From Frankiaceae bacterium (lineage in GTDB: Bacteria; Actinomycetota; Actinomycetes; JAVEEJ01), in the NCBI GenBank assembly GCA_030840515.1, contig JAVEEJ010000035.1, positions 1-13,104 of the forward strand: a DNA stretch of 13,104 nt. Direction: 5' to 3'. Below the pieces are notes generated by a model, which did no database searches, had not been told where the DNA came from, and saw only the letters and a program-made list of their open reading frames with translations. Position numbers and translations under genes: made by a program. Below, piece by piece: positions 1-6,469 of the stretch; position 1 is the first letter of the stretch, and each line of letters begins with the position of its first letter.

Positions 1-1115
1 ACGAAGGCGCCGTCGCCGAGCGAGCCGTCAACCACCTCCACGTGCGCGCCGAACGGCGCGTGTGCCTGCAGGTGCTCGGTCAGCGCGTCGAGGCACTGCC
101 GCGGGTGCTGCCCCGGTGCGAGCCGCAGCGAGACGCGGGCGCGGGCCATGGGGATCAGCGTGTTGGACGACGCGGCGAGCGGTGTGGCGTCCAGGCCGAT
201 GACGCTGATGGCAGGGGAGTACCAGAGCCGCTCGAGCAGCTCGGCCGGGTCCGTTGCCGTGCCCACACCGGGGAGCAGGGCCGCCTCGCGGCGCCACTCG
301 GCGACGTCGAGGTCCAGCGACCGCAGCCGCTCGCGCTGCGCGTCGCTGACACCGGGGACGTCCGACAGGACGCCGGCCACGGCGACCCGTCCCTCATCGT
401 CGACGAGAGTGCCGAGCAGCTTTGCGAGCGCGGTCAGCGCATCGAGGGCCGGGCCGCCGTAGAGACCCGAGTGCACGCCGTACTCCAACGTGCGCACCTC
501 GACTGTGCAGTCGACGAGACCGCGCAGCGACGTGGTCAAGGCCGGGGTGCCGACCTTCCAGTTGATCGCGTCGGTCACCACCACCACATCCGCCGCCAGC
601 TCGTCGTGGAAGTCGGCAAGGAACCGCTCGATGGTGGGGGAGCCGATCTCCTCCTCGCCCTCGACGAACACCTTCACGTTGACCGGCAGCGTCCCGGCGG
701 TCGCGAGCCAGGCGGAGACGGCGGCGACGTGCACGAGTACGCCGCCCTTGTCGTCACCGACTCCCCGGCCGTAGAGGCGGCCACCTCGCTCCGCGGGCTC
801 GAAGGCCGGGCTCGTCCAGGCTGACTCCTCCCCGACGGGCTGCACGTCGTGGTGCGCGTAGAGCAGCACCGTGGGTGCGCCCGGCACGTCGAGCCGCTCG
901 GCGAGGACCGCGGGATGGGCGCCCTCGACCTCCAGCAGTCGCGCGTTCTGCAGCCCGGCTCCGCCCAGCAGGTCGCGCACCGCCTCGGCACTGCGCCGCA
1001 CCTGTGCCGGGTCGTAACCCGGGGCGCTGATGCTGGGGATCCGCACCAGGTCCTCGAGCTCGGCGCGGTGGCGGGGCATGGCGTCGGCGACGGCTGCCGC
1101 GAGGTCAAGGTCCAT
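1..1115 (-). CDS. M20 family metallopeptidase (dipeptidase-like), 3' end cut by window
   Basis: The reading frame is open from an ATG at 1115 to the window edge, giving about 371 residues; M20 dipeptidases usually have about 440-460, so roughly the last 70-90 are outside. Visible family motifs: YAHHDVQPVG at residues 86-95, where the H-x-D supplies a metal ligand and catalytic aspartate; GVGDDKG around 118-124, with the metal-bridging aspartate; and VEGEEEIGSP at 151-160, with the general-base and metal-binding glutamates. A lid/dimerisation domain lies between about 190 and 300. The family consists of cytosolic di-zinc exopeptidases that cleave dipeptides or related amides; the exact substrate cannot be told. 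No signal peptide is seen. The gene diverges from the FAD oxidase at 1153 with a 37-base gap. The start lacks a Shine-Dalgarno sequence but has a TACGGT hexamer 7 bases upstream, which would fit a leaderless transcript. The long plus-strand frames over it are GC-driven shadows. Confidence 0.93.
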   Translation of the reverse strand, partial: MDLDLAAAVADAMPRHRAELEDLVRIPSISAPGYDPAQVRRSAEAVRDLLGGAGLQNARLLEVEGAHPAVLAERLDVPGAPTVLLYAHHDVQPVGEESAWTSPAFEPAERGGRLYGRGVGDDKGGVLVHVAAVSAWLATAGTLPVNVKVFVEGEEEIGSPTIERFLADFHDELAADVVVVTDAINWKVGTPALTTSLRGLVDCTVEVRTLEYGVHSGLYGGPALDALTALAKLLGTLVDDEGRVAVAGVLSDVPGVSDAQRERLRSLDLDVAEWRREAALLPGVGTATDPAELLERLWYSPAISVIGLDATPLAASSNTLIPMARARVSLRLAPGQHPRQCLDALTEHLQAHAPFGAHVEVVDGSLGDGAF

Positions 1116-1152
1116 GCCCCGAACCGTATCCGCCCGTCTACGCTGCCCAGCG
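1116..1152. promoter_or_regulatory. 37-base divergent promoter region, probably two leaderless transcripts
   Basis: Two TAnnnT-type -10 hexamers sit back to back. TACGCT at 1139-1144 on the plus strand ends 8 bases before the ATG at 1153. TACGGT on the minus strand (plus positions 1128 to 1123) ends 7 bases before the ATG at 1115. No Shine-Dalgarno is evident before either start. In actinobacteria a TAnnnT this close to the start codon usually marks a leaderless mRNA. No convincing -35 box is visible. This is inference from motif and spacing only. Confidence 0.4.
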
Positions 1153-2505
1153 ATGACGAGCCTCGACGATCTGAGCGCGGGGCTGCCCGCCGGCTCGCTG
1201 CGGGTCGATCCCGAGGTCGTGCTGGGCTACGCCTCCGACACGGCCGACCTGGTTCAGGCGGGCACCGCCTGCGCGGTGGTGACGGCGCGCACCGTAGAGG
1301 ACGTGCAGCACGTGATGCGCTGGGCCTCTGCAGCGCGGGTGCCGGTGATCCCGCGCGGCGCCGGGACCGGGCTGTCGGGTGGGGCGACCGCGGTCGACGG
1401 GGCGCTCGTGCTCGACCTGTCGCGGATGGACCGGGTGCTGGAGATCGACCCGTCGAACCGCTTGGCCGTGGTCGAGCCAGGAGTGGTGAACGCCGCGCTG
1501 TCCCTTGCGGCGCAGGAGCACGGCTTGATGTTCGCGCCGGACCCGTCGAGCTGGGAGACCTCGACGATCGGCGGCAACATCGCCACCAACGCTGGCGGAC
1601 TCCGCTGCGTGCGCTACGGCGCCACGCGGGCCGCAGTGCTCGGCCTCGATGTCGTGCTTGCGGACGGACGGCTGCTGCACACCGGAGGTCGCACGGCGAA
1701 GCGCAGCGCCGGCTACGACCTCACCGGGCTGTTCGTCGGCTCGGAGGGGACGCTGGGAGTCGTGGTCGGCGCGACCGTGCGACTGCAGGCAGTGCCGCCA
1801 CCGCAGGTGACAGCGCTGCTGACGTTCGGCGCGGCGCGCGACGCAGCCGCGGCCGCGGCCGCCATCGTGGTGAGCGGAGCGCCGCCGACCCTCCTCGAGC
1901 TGATGGATGAGACGACGGTGCGGGCGGTGGACGCCTACCGCGGCACGGGCTTCGGACCGGGCGTGCGGGCCGTGCTGATCGCGCAGGTCGACGAGGTCCC
2001 CGGGGCCGCGGATCTGCTGGAGGCGGCGGCGCGGGCACACGGGGCAACTGACGTGGCGCTCACCACCGACCTGGCGGAGGCGCGTGAGCTGCTCGACATC
2101 CGGCGCTCCGCTCTGCCCGCCAAGCAGCAGCTGGGACGCACCCTGGTCGAGGACGTCTGCGTCCCGGTGTCGCGGCTAGCCGACCTCATCGAGCAGGTGG
2201 AGCAGATCTCCCGGGAGACCGGTGTCGTGGTGTCCTGCGTCGCGCACGCCGGTGACGGCAACGCCCACCCGGTCCTGATCGTGCCCGAGGCTGCCGACGG
2301 GGAGGCGCAGGTCTGGGCTGCCGCCGACCGGATCTTCACCGCGGCTCTCGAGCTGGGCGGCACCGTGTCGGGCGAGCACGGCATCGGTCGGCTCAAGCGC
2401 CGCTGGCTGGCCGACGAGGTCGGCGACACCTCGCTCGAGGTGCAGCGTGGGATCAAGGCCGCATTTGACCCGTTGGGGATCCTCAACCCCGGCGCAGTGC
2501 TCTGA
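1153..2505 (+). CDS. FAD-linked oxidase, GlcD-like (glycolate/D-lactate type 2-hydroxyacid dehydrogenase)
   Basis: A 450-residue protein of the GlcD/D-lactate dehydrogenase family, at the usual length. The N-terminal FAD-binding PCMH domain (about 36-215) shows PRGAGTGLSGG at 67-77, the FAPDPSS segment near 127, IGGNIATNAGG at 139-149 and FVGSEGTLGVV near 194. The C-terminal FAD-oxidase domain shows HAGDGNAHP near 365-373, SGEHGIGRLKRRWL near 407-419 and the typical ending FDPLGILNPG. Such enzymes oxidise a 2-hydroxyacid to the 2-oxoacid and pass electrons to a quinone, cytochrome or flavoprotein partner. No GlcE/GlcF-like or iron-sulfur subunit gene is next to it, so the substrate (glycolate, D-lactate, 2-hydroxyglutarate or other) is open. 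The ATG at 1153 is chosen because earlier in-frame starts would run into the divergent M20 gene and the family-conserved region begins just after it. Confidence 0.93.
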   Translation: MTSLDDLSAGLPAGSLRVDPEVVLGYASDTADLVQAGTACAVVTARTVEDVQHVMRWASAARVPVIPRGAGTGLSGGATAVDGALVLDLSRMDRVLEIDPSNRLAVVEPGVVNAALSLAAQEHGLMFAPDPSSWETSTIGGNIATNAGGLRCVRYGATRAAVLGLDVVLADGRLLHTGGRTAKRSAGYDLTGLFVGSEGTLGVVVGATVRLQAVPPPQVTALLTFGAARDAAAAAAAIVVSGAPPTLLELMDETTVRAVDAYRGTGFGPGVRAVLIAQVDEVPGAADLLEAAARAHGATDVALTTDLAEARELLDIRRSALPAKQQLGRTLVEDVCVPVSRLADLIEQVEQISRETGVVVSCVAHAGDGNAHPVLIVPEAADGEAQVWAAADRIFTAALELGGTVSGEHGIGRLKRRWLADEVGDTSLEVQRGIKAAFDPLGILNPGAVL

Positions 2506-2511
2506 CTGCGC
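2492..2511 (+). terminator. Hairpin spanning the stop codon of the GlcD-like gene
   Basis: GCGCAGT at 2492-2498 pairs perfectly with ACTGCGC at 2505-2511 around the 6-base loop GCTCTG. The TGA stop (2503-2505) lies in the loop and stem base. No U-tract follows, so it would be an actinobacterial U-less terminator at best. It is the only strong short hairpin between the oxidase and the EAL gene, but self-complementarity is easy to find by chance in such GC-rich DNA. Confidence 0.3.
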
Positions 2512-2577
2512 GCGACGCTGGGCCGTCCGGAGCAACAGGTTTCCGCCTTTCCTGACGATGCCTGTCACTGAATCGGC

Positions 2578-2585
2578 GGAGGGGG
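2578..2585 (+). promoter_or_regulatory. Shine-Dalgarno sequence fixing the EAL gene start
   Basis: GGAGGGGG ends 5 bases before the ATG at 2591. This purine-rich site favours that start over an in-frame ATG at 2558, which has no comparable site. Confidence 0.6.
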
Positions 2586-2590
2586 CCGGC

Positions 2591-3361
2591 ATGGCCACGA
2601 GGGCGTCAGACGTACGACGCATGGCACCAACGGCGTACCCCGCCGTCGGTACCTGGGCGACGATTGCCTGGCAGCCCGTGGTCTCCGTGCTCTCCCCGCG
2701 TGACGCCGTGGCCGACGAAGCACTCGCCCGCTTCAGTGACGGCCGCAGCCCACTGGACTGGTTCGGTGAGGCCCGGGCGGCCGGCACCGACGACGAGCTC
2801 GAGTCGATCCTGCTCGAGACGGCGCTGCGCAACCCCCCGAGCAAGGACCCGCGCCGACGGGTCACGCTCAACGTCACGCCGCGCCTGCTACTCGCGCCCC
2901 GGGTGCGCGCCGTACTCGACTCCTTCGCGCTCGAGCGGGTCGTCATCGAGCTCACCGAGCACGAGCCGATGCCCTCCAGCCCGGAGTTCACCGCCGCGCT
3001 GAAGTCCCTGGTGGATCGCGGCGCGCTGCTGGCGCTGGACGACACCGGTCGCGGCTACACCGGCCTCACCCAGGTGGCTGAGGTGCGACCGCACTGGGTC
3101 AAGATCGACGCGGGCGTGGTGACCGACTGCGACACCGACGCGGTCGCGCGCGCCTCGCTGTCGATGTACGTGCGAGTGGCGCGCCGGGTCGGCGCGCTGA
3201 CGGTTGCCGAGGGAGTCGAGCGCGCGGGTCAGCTCACCGTGCTGGCCGACCTCGGCGTTGACCTCGCGCAGGGCTGGCTTTTCGGTGCCCCCCAGGGTGC
3301 CCCGCCGGCCGTCAGGGTGGAGGCCTCCCCACCGGGGCCGGCTGCGGTGGTGGGCCAGTGA
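2591..3361 (+). CDS. Stand-alone EAL-domain cyclic-di-GMP phosphodiesterase
   Basis: A 256-residue protein made almost entirely of one EAL domain with no sensor or membrane segment, so it should be cytosolic. Active-site elements appear in order: WQPVV at 27-31 and DEALAR at 42-47 (the EAL signature); N94 in LNVTP; IELTE with E120 and E123; D150-D151 in ALDDTGRGY; K171 in VKID; E207 and E210 in AEGVE; Q227 before GWLFG. All the metal- and base-contributing positions known from active EAL enzymes are therefore present, and hydrolysis of c-di-GMP to pGpG is likely. The loop-6 motif, usually DDFGTGYSS, is altered to DDTGRGYTG, which may weaken dimer-based activation. The gene lies 85 bases after the oxidase, precedes a winged-helix gene and faces a diguanylate cyclase, so it probably counterbalances that enzyme locally. 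Confidence 0.9.
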   Translation: MATRASDVRRMAPTAYPAVGTWATIAWQPVVSVLSPRDAVADEALARFSDGRSPLDWFGEARAAGTDDELESILLETALRNPPSKDPRRRVTLNVTPRLLLAPRVRAVLDSFALERVVIELTEHEPMPSSPEFTAALKSLVDRGALLALDDTGRGYTGLTQVAEVRPHWVKIDAGVVTDCDTDAVARASLSMYVRVARRVGALTVAEGVERAGQLTVLADLGVDLAQGWLFGAPQGAPPAVRVEASPPGPAAVVGQ

Positions 3362-3373
3362 GCCTGAGTCACA

Positions 3374-3407
3374 CCGATTTCACCCGTTCGGTCCCAGCAA
3401 TCGGGTG
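3374..3407 (+). other. Leader with two mutually exclusive hairpins between EAL and winged-helix genes
   Basis: CCGATT (3374-3379) can pair with AATCGG (3399-3404), while CACCCG (3381-3386) can pair with CGGGTG (3402-3407). The right arms overlap, so the two stems exclude each other. The 100-base gap (3362-3461) holds no other recognisable element. It could be a leader structure of the downstream gene or simply chance complementarity. I do not see the conserved cores of the GEMM c-di-GMP riboswitch. Confidence 0.25.
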
Positions 3408-3461
3408 GCAACCGTCCACGAACCGGTCAACTCCTCCCGGATTCAGGTCGAGGGCTCAGAC

Positions 3462-3707
3462 ATGTCCGTAGGCGTTGGCGTGTCACTCGCCACGGGGGCG
3501 GACGGCCACGCGCCGATCGAGCCCTCCGTCGCCGCCGCGCGCTCGCAGCTCGCTGCCCGCGTGCGGGCGTTGCTGCTCGCCCACGGCCCGCTTGAGCCGG
3601 ACCAGCTCGCCGACCTGCTCAACACCACGACGGCGCATGTGATGTTCGCCGTACGCGAGCTCGAGCAGCTCGGTCTCGTCGCCGTGGAAGTGCCGACCCC
3701 GTCCTAG
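3462..3707 (+). CDS. Small winged-helix DNA-binding-like protein
   Basis: An 81-residue protein I cannot assign to a named family. After a low-complexity N-terminus (1-25) the remainder reads as a compact winged helix: helix 1 at about 28-41 (SQLAARVRALLLAHG), helix 2 at 45-54 (PDQLADLLNT), recognition helix at 58-70 (AHVMFAVRELEQLG) and a short wing (LVAVEV). This resembles MarR/ArsR-like or generic 'HTH domain' mini-regulators that bind DNA as dimers. It has no ligand domain. The ATG at 3462 is preceded by GAGGG about 8 bases upstream and lies 100 bases after the EAL stop, so co-transcription is possible. It ends 40 bases from the convergent cyclase gene. A role as regulator of the c-di-GMP genes is inferred from position only. 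Confidence 0.72.
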   Translation: MSVGVGVSLATGADGHAPIEPSVAAARSQLAARVRALLLAHGPLEPDQLADLLNTTTAHVMFAVRELEQLGLVAVEVPTPS

Positions 3708-3747
3708 CCCCGGTCGGCTCGTTTCGAGGCTCGGTTCGCCGCTGGTC

Positions 3748-5301
3748 TCAGTAGTGCAGCGACTCGACGCCTCGCGGCGAGGGGATCCGCGGGTCCGTCA
3801 GGGCCCCGTCGTCGATCACGATGCGATCCCGTCCGGTTCGCTTCGCCTGGTAGAGCGCGCGGTCTGCTCGCGCGAAGGTAACGGCCGCGGGCTCGCTCTC
3901 TGTGCGCACCGCGACGCCGGCGCTGAAGGTCACGTCGCTGACCAACGACCAGGCCGCGCGGAGCCGCTCGACGACTGCCACCGCGGACGTCCCGGTCACC
4001 AGCGCGAACTCCTCGCCTCCGAACCGGCAGGCGGTGTCGTTGCCGCGGATGTGCTCCTGCAGCACCGCGGCGAAGCTGACGAGCAGCCGGTCCCCGGCGT
4101 CGTGGCCGTGCTGGTCGTTGTAGGCCTTGAAGTGGTCGAGGTCGCACATCACGATGCCGGCCCCGGGCTGGAGGTCGTCCAGTGCCGTGTTGAGCCGACG
4201 CCGGTTCGGTAGGCCGGTCAGGGCATCGGTGCGGGCCGCCTCGTCCAGCCTGGCCATCGCGCGCAGCCTGTCGAGCGCCTGCCCCGCCGCCCTGGCGATG
4301 GTCTCCACGCCGCGCAGCTTCGCCGCGGTGGGTGCGGCCGCTGCCTGCTTCCACCACGCCAGCTGGACCCCGATGGGTGCCCCGTCGGGGCCGAAGATCG
4401 GCACGTAGATCAAGCTCGCGATCGCGAAGAAGCTGATCCAGCCCGCAGCGGGCACTGGCGAGTTCTCGGCATCACCGATGAAGAGCGGCCCGCCCAGGGT
4501 GACTGCGGCCCCCAAGCCCGTGCCTGTGCCGCGGGTGTCCGAGGTGACCGCCTGCGGGTCGAGGTCGACACCGACTGCGGCCACACCGCGGAACGTGTGC
4601 GGCCGCGCGACATCGGCGAGCAGCACCAGCCCGCCATCAGCTCCGAGCAGGCTGCACCCGCTCTCCGCGAGGGCCTTCGCGGCGCTGGCGAGGTCGGTTG
4701 CCCGGTGAAGATCCTCACCCGCGGCGAGGATCCGCTCGAGGTCGATCTGCTCGGAGCGGCTGTGGCGCATGCAGCTCTCCAGGACCAAGCCGATGAAGCC
4801 GGAGGTGGCGATGCTGCAGAGCAGGAAGGGCAGCACGCGTCGCGGCTCGTTGCCGAGCGTGGAGAGCGCCGCGCCGACCATGGCCGCGGCGCAGATCAGC
4901 ACGATGAAGCGGCGGCCCTGGGTGAGGCCGATGTAGAGGAAGGTGAGCGCGTAGAGGGCGACGTAGAAGTGCAACGCGCCGCCCCACGCCCCAGCACCCA
5001 GGGACAGCAGGACGACCGCGAGAAACGGCGTCGAGGCGGCCATCGCCGGAGTGGCCCACCGCTCGGGCATGGCCAGCATCGCCGCAGCACCCGCCAGGGC
5101 GATGAGCGCCGAGGTCAGCAGTGCCACCGTCTGCACCGGATCGGAGAGGAACCACACGGTGAGCAGGGCCTGTGCGCCGCCCACGAGGAAGAGCCAGCCG
5201 GACAGCCGGATGGCCTCCGTCGCACTGATCTCCCGGCCCCACTGCAGACGCCAGCGGCGGGCAGCCTTGAGCGTGCCGCTCACCATCCCACCCCTGGTCA
5301 T
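3748..5301 (-). CDS. Membrane GAF-GGDEF diguanylate cyclase
   Basis: A 517-residue protein: a short cytosolic N-terminus, about six hydrophobic helices (roughly 32-50, 57-78, 87-105, 108-125, 130-148, 157-176), a linker helix, a GAF-like domain (about 195-345), a coiled connector (RLRAMARLDEAART) and a GGDEF domain (about 357-492). The cyclase shows DALTGLPNRRR at 359-369, CDLDHFKAYND at 386-396 with the metal-binding D387, and the signature GGEEF at 428-432. The inhibitory site RxxD is intact (RGND, 419-422, five residues before GGEEF), so feedback inhibition by c-di-GMP is expected. It should make c-di-GMP from two GTP at the inner membrane, tuned by the membrane and GAF inputs, whose ligands are unknown. 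ATG at 5301 is used; an in-frame ATG at 5286 with AGGGG upstream is an equally credible start. Convergent with the winged-helix gene. Confidence 0.93.
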   Translation of the reverse strand: MTRGGMVSGTLKAARRWRLQWGREISATEAIRLSGWLFLVGGAQALLTVWFLSDPVQTVALLTSALIALAGAAAMLAMPERWATPAMAASTPFLAVVLLSLGAGAWGGALHFYVALYALTFLYIGLTQGRRFIVLICAAAMVGAALSTLGNEPRRVLPFLLCSIATSGFIGLVLESCMRHSRSEQIDLERILAAGEDLHRATDLASAAKALAESGCSLLGADGGLVLLADVARPHTFRGVAAVGVDLDPQAVTSDTRGTGTGLGAAVTLGGPLFIGDAENSPVPAAGWISFFAIASLIYVPIFGPDGAPIGVQLAWWKQAAAAPTAAKLRGVETIARAAGQALDRLRAMARLDEAARTDALTGLPNRRRLNTALDDLQPGAGIVMCDLDHFKAYNDQHGHDAGDRLLVSFAAVLQEHIRGNDTACRFGGEEFALVTGTSAVAVVERLRAAWSLVSDVTFSAGVAVRTESEPAAVTFARADRALYQAKRTGRDRIVIDDGALTDPRIPSPRGVESLHY

Positions 5302-5417
5302 ACCTCAATGATCGACCGCCAGGGTCCGCGCAGCCCATGCCCTTTCCGTACCGTTTCGCGATAGTCAGTCCTGACCAGACGGGTTCGGCGCACGGTCCAA
5401 CGGGGACAGGGTCTGGC
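5302..5417. promoter_or_regulatory. Divergent promoter region with a short palindrome
   Basis: This 116-base region must hold the promoters of the cyclase (minus strand) and of the small acidic protein (plus strand). At 5364-5375 it contains GTCAGTCCTGAC, an inverted repeat with 5-base arms and a 2-base centre, which could be a small operator. AGGG at 5408-5411, 6 bases before the ATG at 5418, is a plausible ribosome site. I could not identify convincing -10/-35 pairs. Confidence 0.3.
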
Positions 5418-5642
5418 ATGCGCAGCTCACGGCACGACCCGACCGAGGATGACGTCGATCGCGACGAGGGCGAGGCGCTGTCGCGGGCCACGGGAGGGGT
5501 GCCCAACCCGGAGGCGCCCGACCAGGGGAGCACGACGGGAACGACACCGTCCGGCGAGTTCGTCGGCAGAGTCGCCGGCGATGACGTCGGGTACGCAGGC
5601 GAGACCGGAGCAGAGCGACGGGCCGCCGAATCTGACGGCTAG
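5418..5642 (+). CDS. Small acidic, probably disordered actinobacterial protein of unknown function
   Basis: A 74-residue protein, rich in Asp, Glu, Gly, Thr and Pro, with no hydrophobic core segment, so it is probably unstructured alone. Distinct stretches are DPTEDDVDRDEGEALSRA (7-24), GGVPNPEAPDQGSTTGTTP (26-44), GEFVGRVAGDD (46-56) and YAGETGAERRA (59-69). I recall similar short hypothetical proteins with the 'VPNPxAPDxGSTTGTTP...GETGAERR' layout from other actinobacteria, which suggests real constraint, but I know of no function. ATG at 5418 is chosen for its AGGG site 6 bases upstream; an in-frame ATG at 5337 would add 27 unremarkable residues. It diverges from the cyclase and ends convergently with the DMT transporter gene, the two stops sharing the four bases CTAG. 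Confidence 0.7.
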   Translation: MRSSRHDPTEDDVDRDEGEALSRATGGVPNPEAPDQGSTTGTTPSGEFVGRVAGDDVGYAGETGAERRAAESDG

Positions 5643-6469
5643 GCCGGATCCACAGGTCGGTGCCGCACGACCACCGCCACGCCGACGACCGCGACCACCG
5701 CTGCCAAGCCCGACCCGGCTCTGCTCAGGACGTCGCCTGCCACGGTCTCGTGCAGCAGGAGCGTGGACAGGATGATCGCGGCGACCGGCTCCGCGACAGT
5801 CGCCGCCGTCAAGGGCGCTCCCAGCCGGTCGTCCTGGAACGCCGCCTGCCCGAGCTGCAAGGCCAGCAGGCCGGCCGCGACGGCGAGGTAGACCGGCCAG
5901 TCAGTGAGCAGCTCTCCCGGCGCGGTCAGCGAAGGTCCGCAGATCGCCAAGGCAGCGGCGCCCACGCCTGCCGCGACGCCCGCCGCTGCGCCGGCCGCGG
6001 CCCGGCTCCGCAGCAGTGCCCCGAGGAGCAGTGCGCCGAGCAGCACACCCGCCAGCGCCGCGAAGGTGCGCAGCGTGGAGTCAGGCCGTTGCGGCTCACC
6101 GGGCAGCAGGGCCGCGATCGTGCCCACCCCAAGCGCGCACAGCGCGACACCCAGCCACTCTCCGCCGCCGACCTGCTGGCGCTTGAGCCTGGCGGCAACG
6201 AGTACGGCGATCGGCAGGCCGAGCACGAGCAGGGGTTGGACCATCGACACCGCGCCCCAGCGCAGGGCGAGCACCTGAAGCCCCACGGCAGCTAGCTCGA
6301 GAGCGCCGGCCGTCAGCCAGACCCGGCTGCGCGCCAGCGAGATGAGCAGTCGCGGATCGACGGCCGACCGGCCTTGTCCTGCGGAGGCAACCAGGTGCTG
6401 ACCAGCGCTGGCGGCACCGAAGCACGCCGCCGAACCGAGTCCGGCCGCGACGGCGCCGATGGTGCTCAC
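5639..6469 (-). CDS. DMT/EamA-type multispanning transporter
   Basis: A 276-residue, strongly hydrophobic, Ala/Leu/Val/Gly-rich protein with about nine or ten membrane helices in two halves, as in the drug/metabolite transporter superfamily. Family-like features are the opening GLGSAACFGAASAGQHLVA, the middle ALRWGAVSMVQPLLVLGLPIAVLVAARL, and the late TAATVAEPVAAIILSTLLLHE followed by a last helix (LAAVVAVVGVAVVV). DMT proteins export metabolites, and some (ArnE/ArnF) flip lipid-linked sugars; NIPA-like cation carriers are another possibility. The GTG start at 6469 overlaps the TGA of the deacetylase gene by four bases (GTGA), indicating translational coupling; longer upstream readings lie inside that gene. 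Its place as last gene after a glycosyltransferase fusion and a deacetylase makes a role as flippase for a sugar-lipid attractive, but this is inference. Confidence 0.85.
   Translation of the reverse strand: MSTIGAVAAGLGSAACFGAASAGQHLVASAGQGRSAVDPRLLISLARSRVWLTAGALELAAVGLQVLALRWGAVSMVQPLLVLGLPIAVLVAARLKRQQVGGGEWLGVALCALGVGTIAALLPGEPQRPDSTLRTFAALAGVLLGALLLGALLRSRAAAGAAAGVAAGVGAAALAICGPSLTAPGELLTDWPVYLAVAAGLLALQLGQAAFQDDRLGAPLTAATVAEPVAAIILSTLLLHETVAGDVLSRAGSGLAAVVAVVGVAVVVRHRPVDPA

Noticed and set aside
42..824. A 260-codon plus-strand open frame at the left edge
   Set aside because: It lies wholly inside the M20 peptidase gene, whose motifs are unambiguous on the minus strand.
3362..3461. 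A c-di-GMP (GEMM) riboswitch before the winged-helix gene
   Set aside because: The conserved cores of GEMM aptamers are not recognisable; only short alternative hairpins are present.
4597..5533. Long alternative frames on both strands over the cyclase membrane region
   Set aside because: They encode Arg/Ala/Gly-rich low-complexity protein with no motif; the cyclase frame gives coherent helices and domains.
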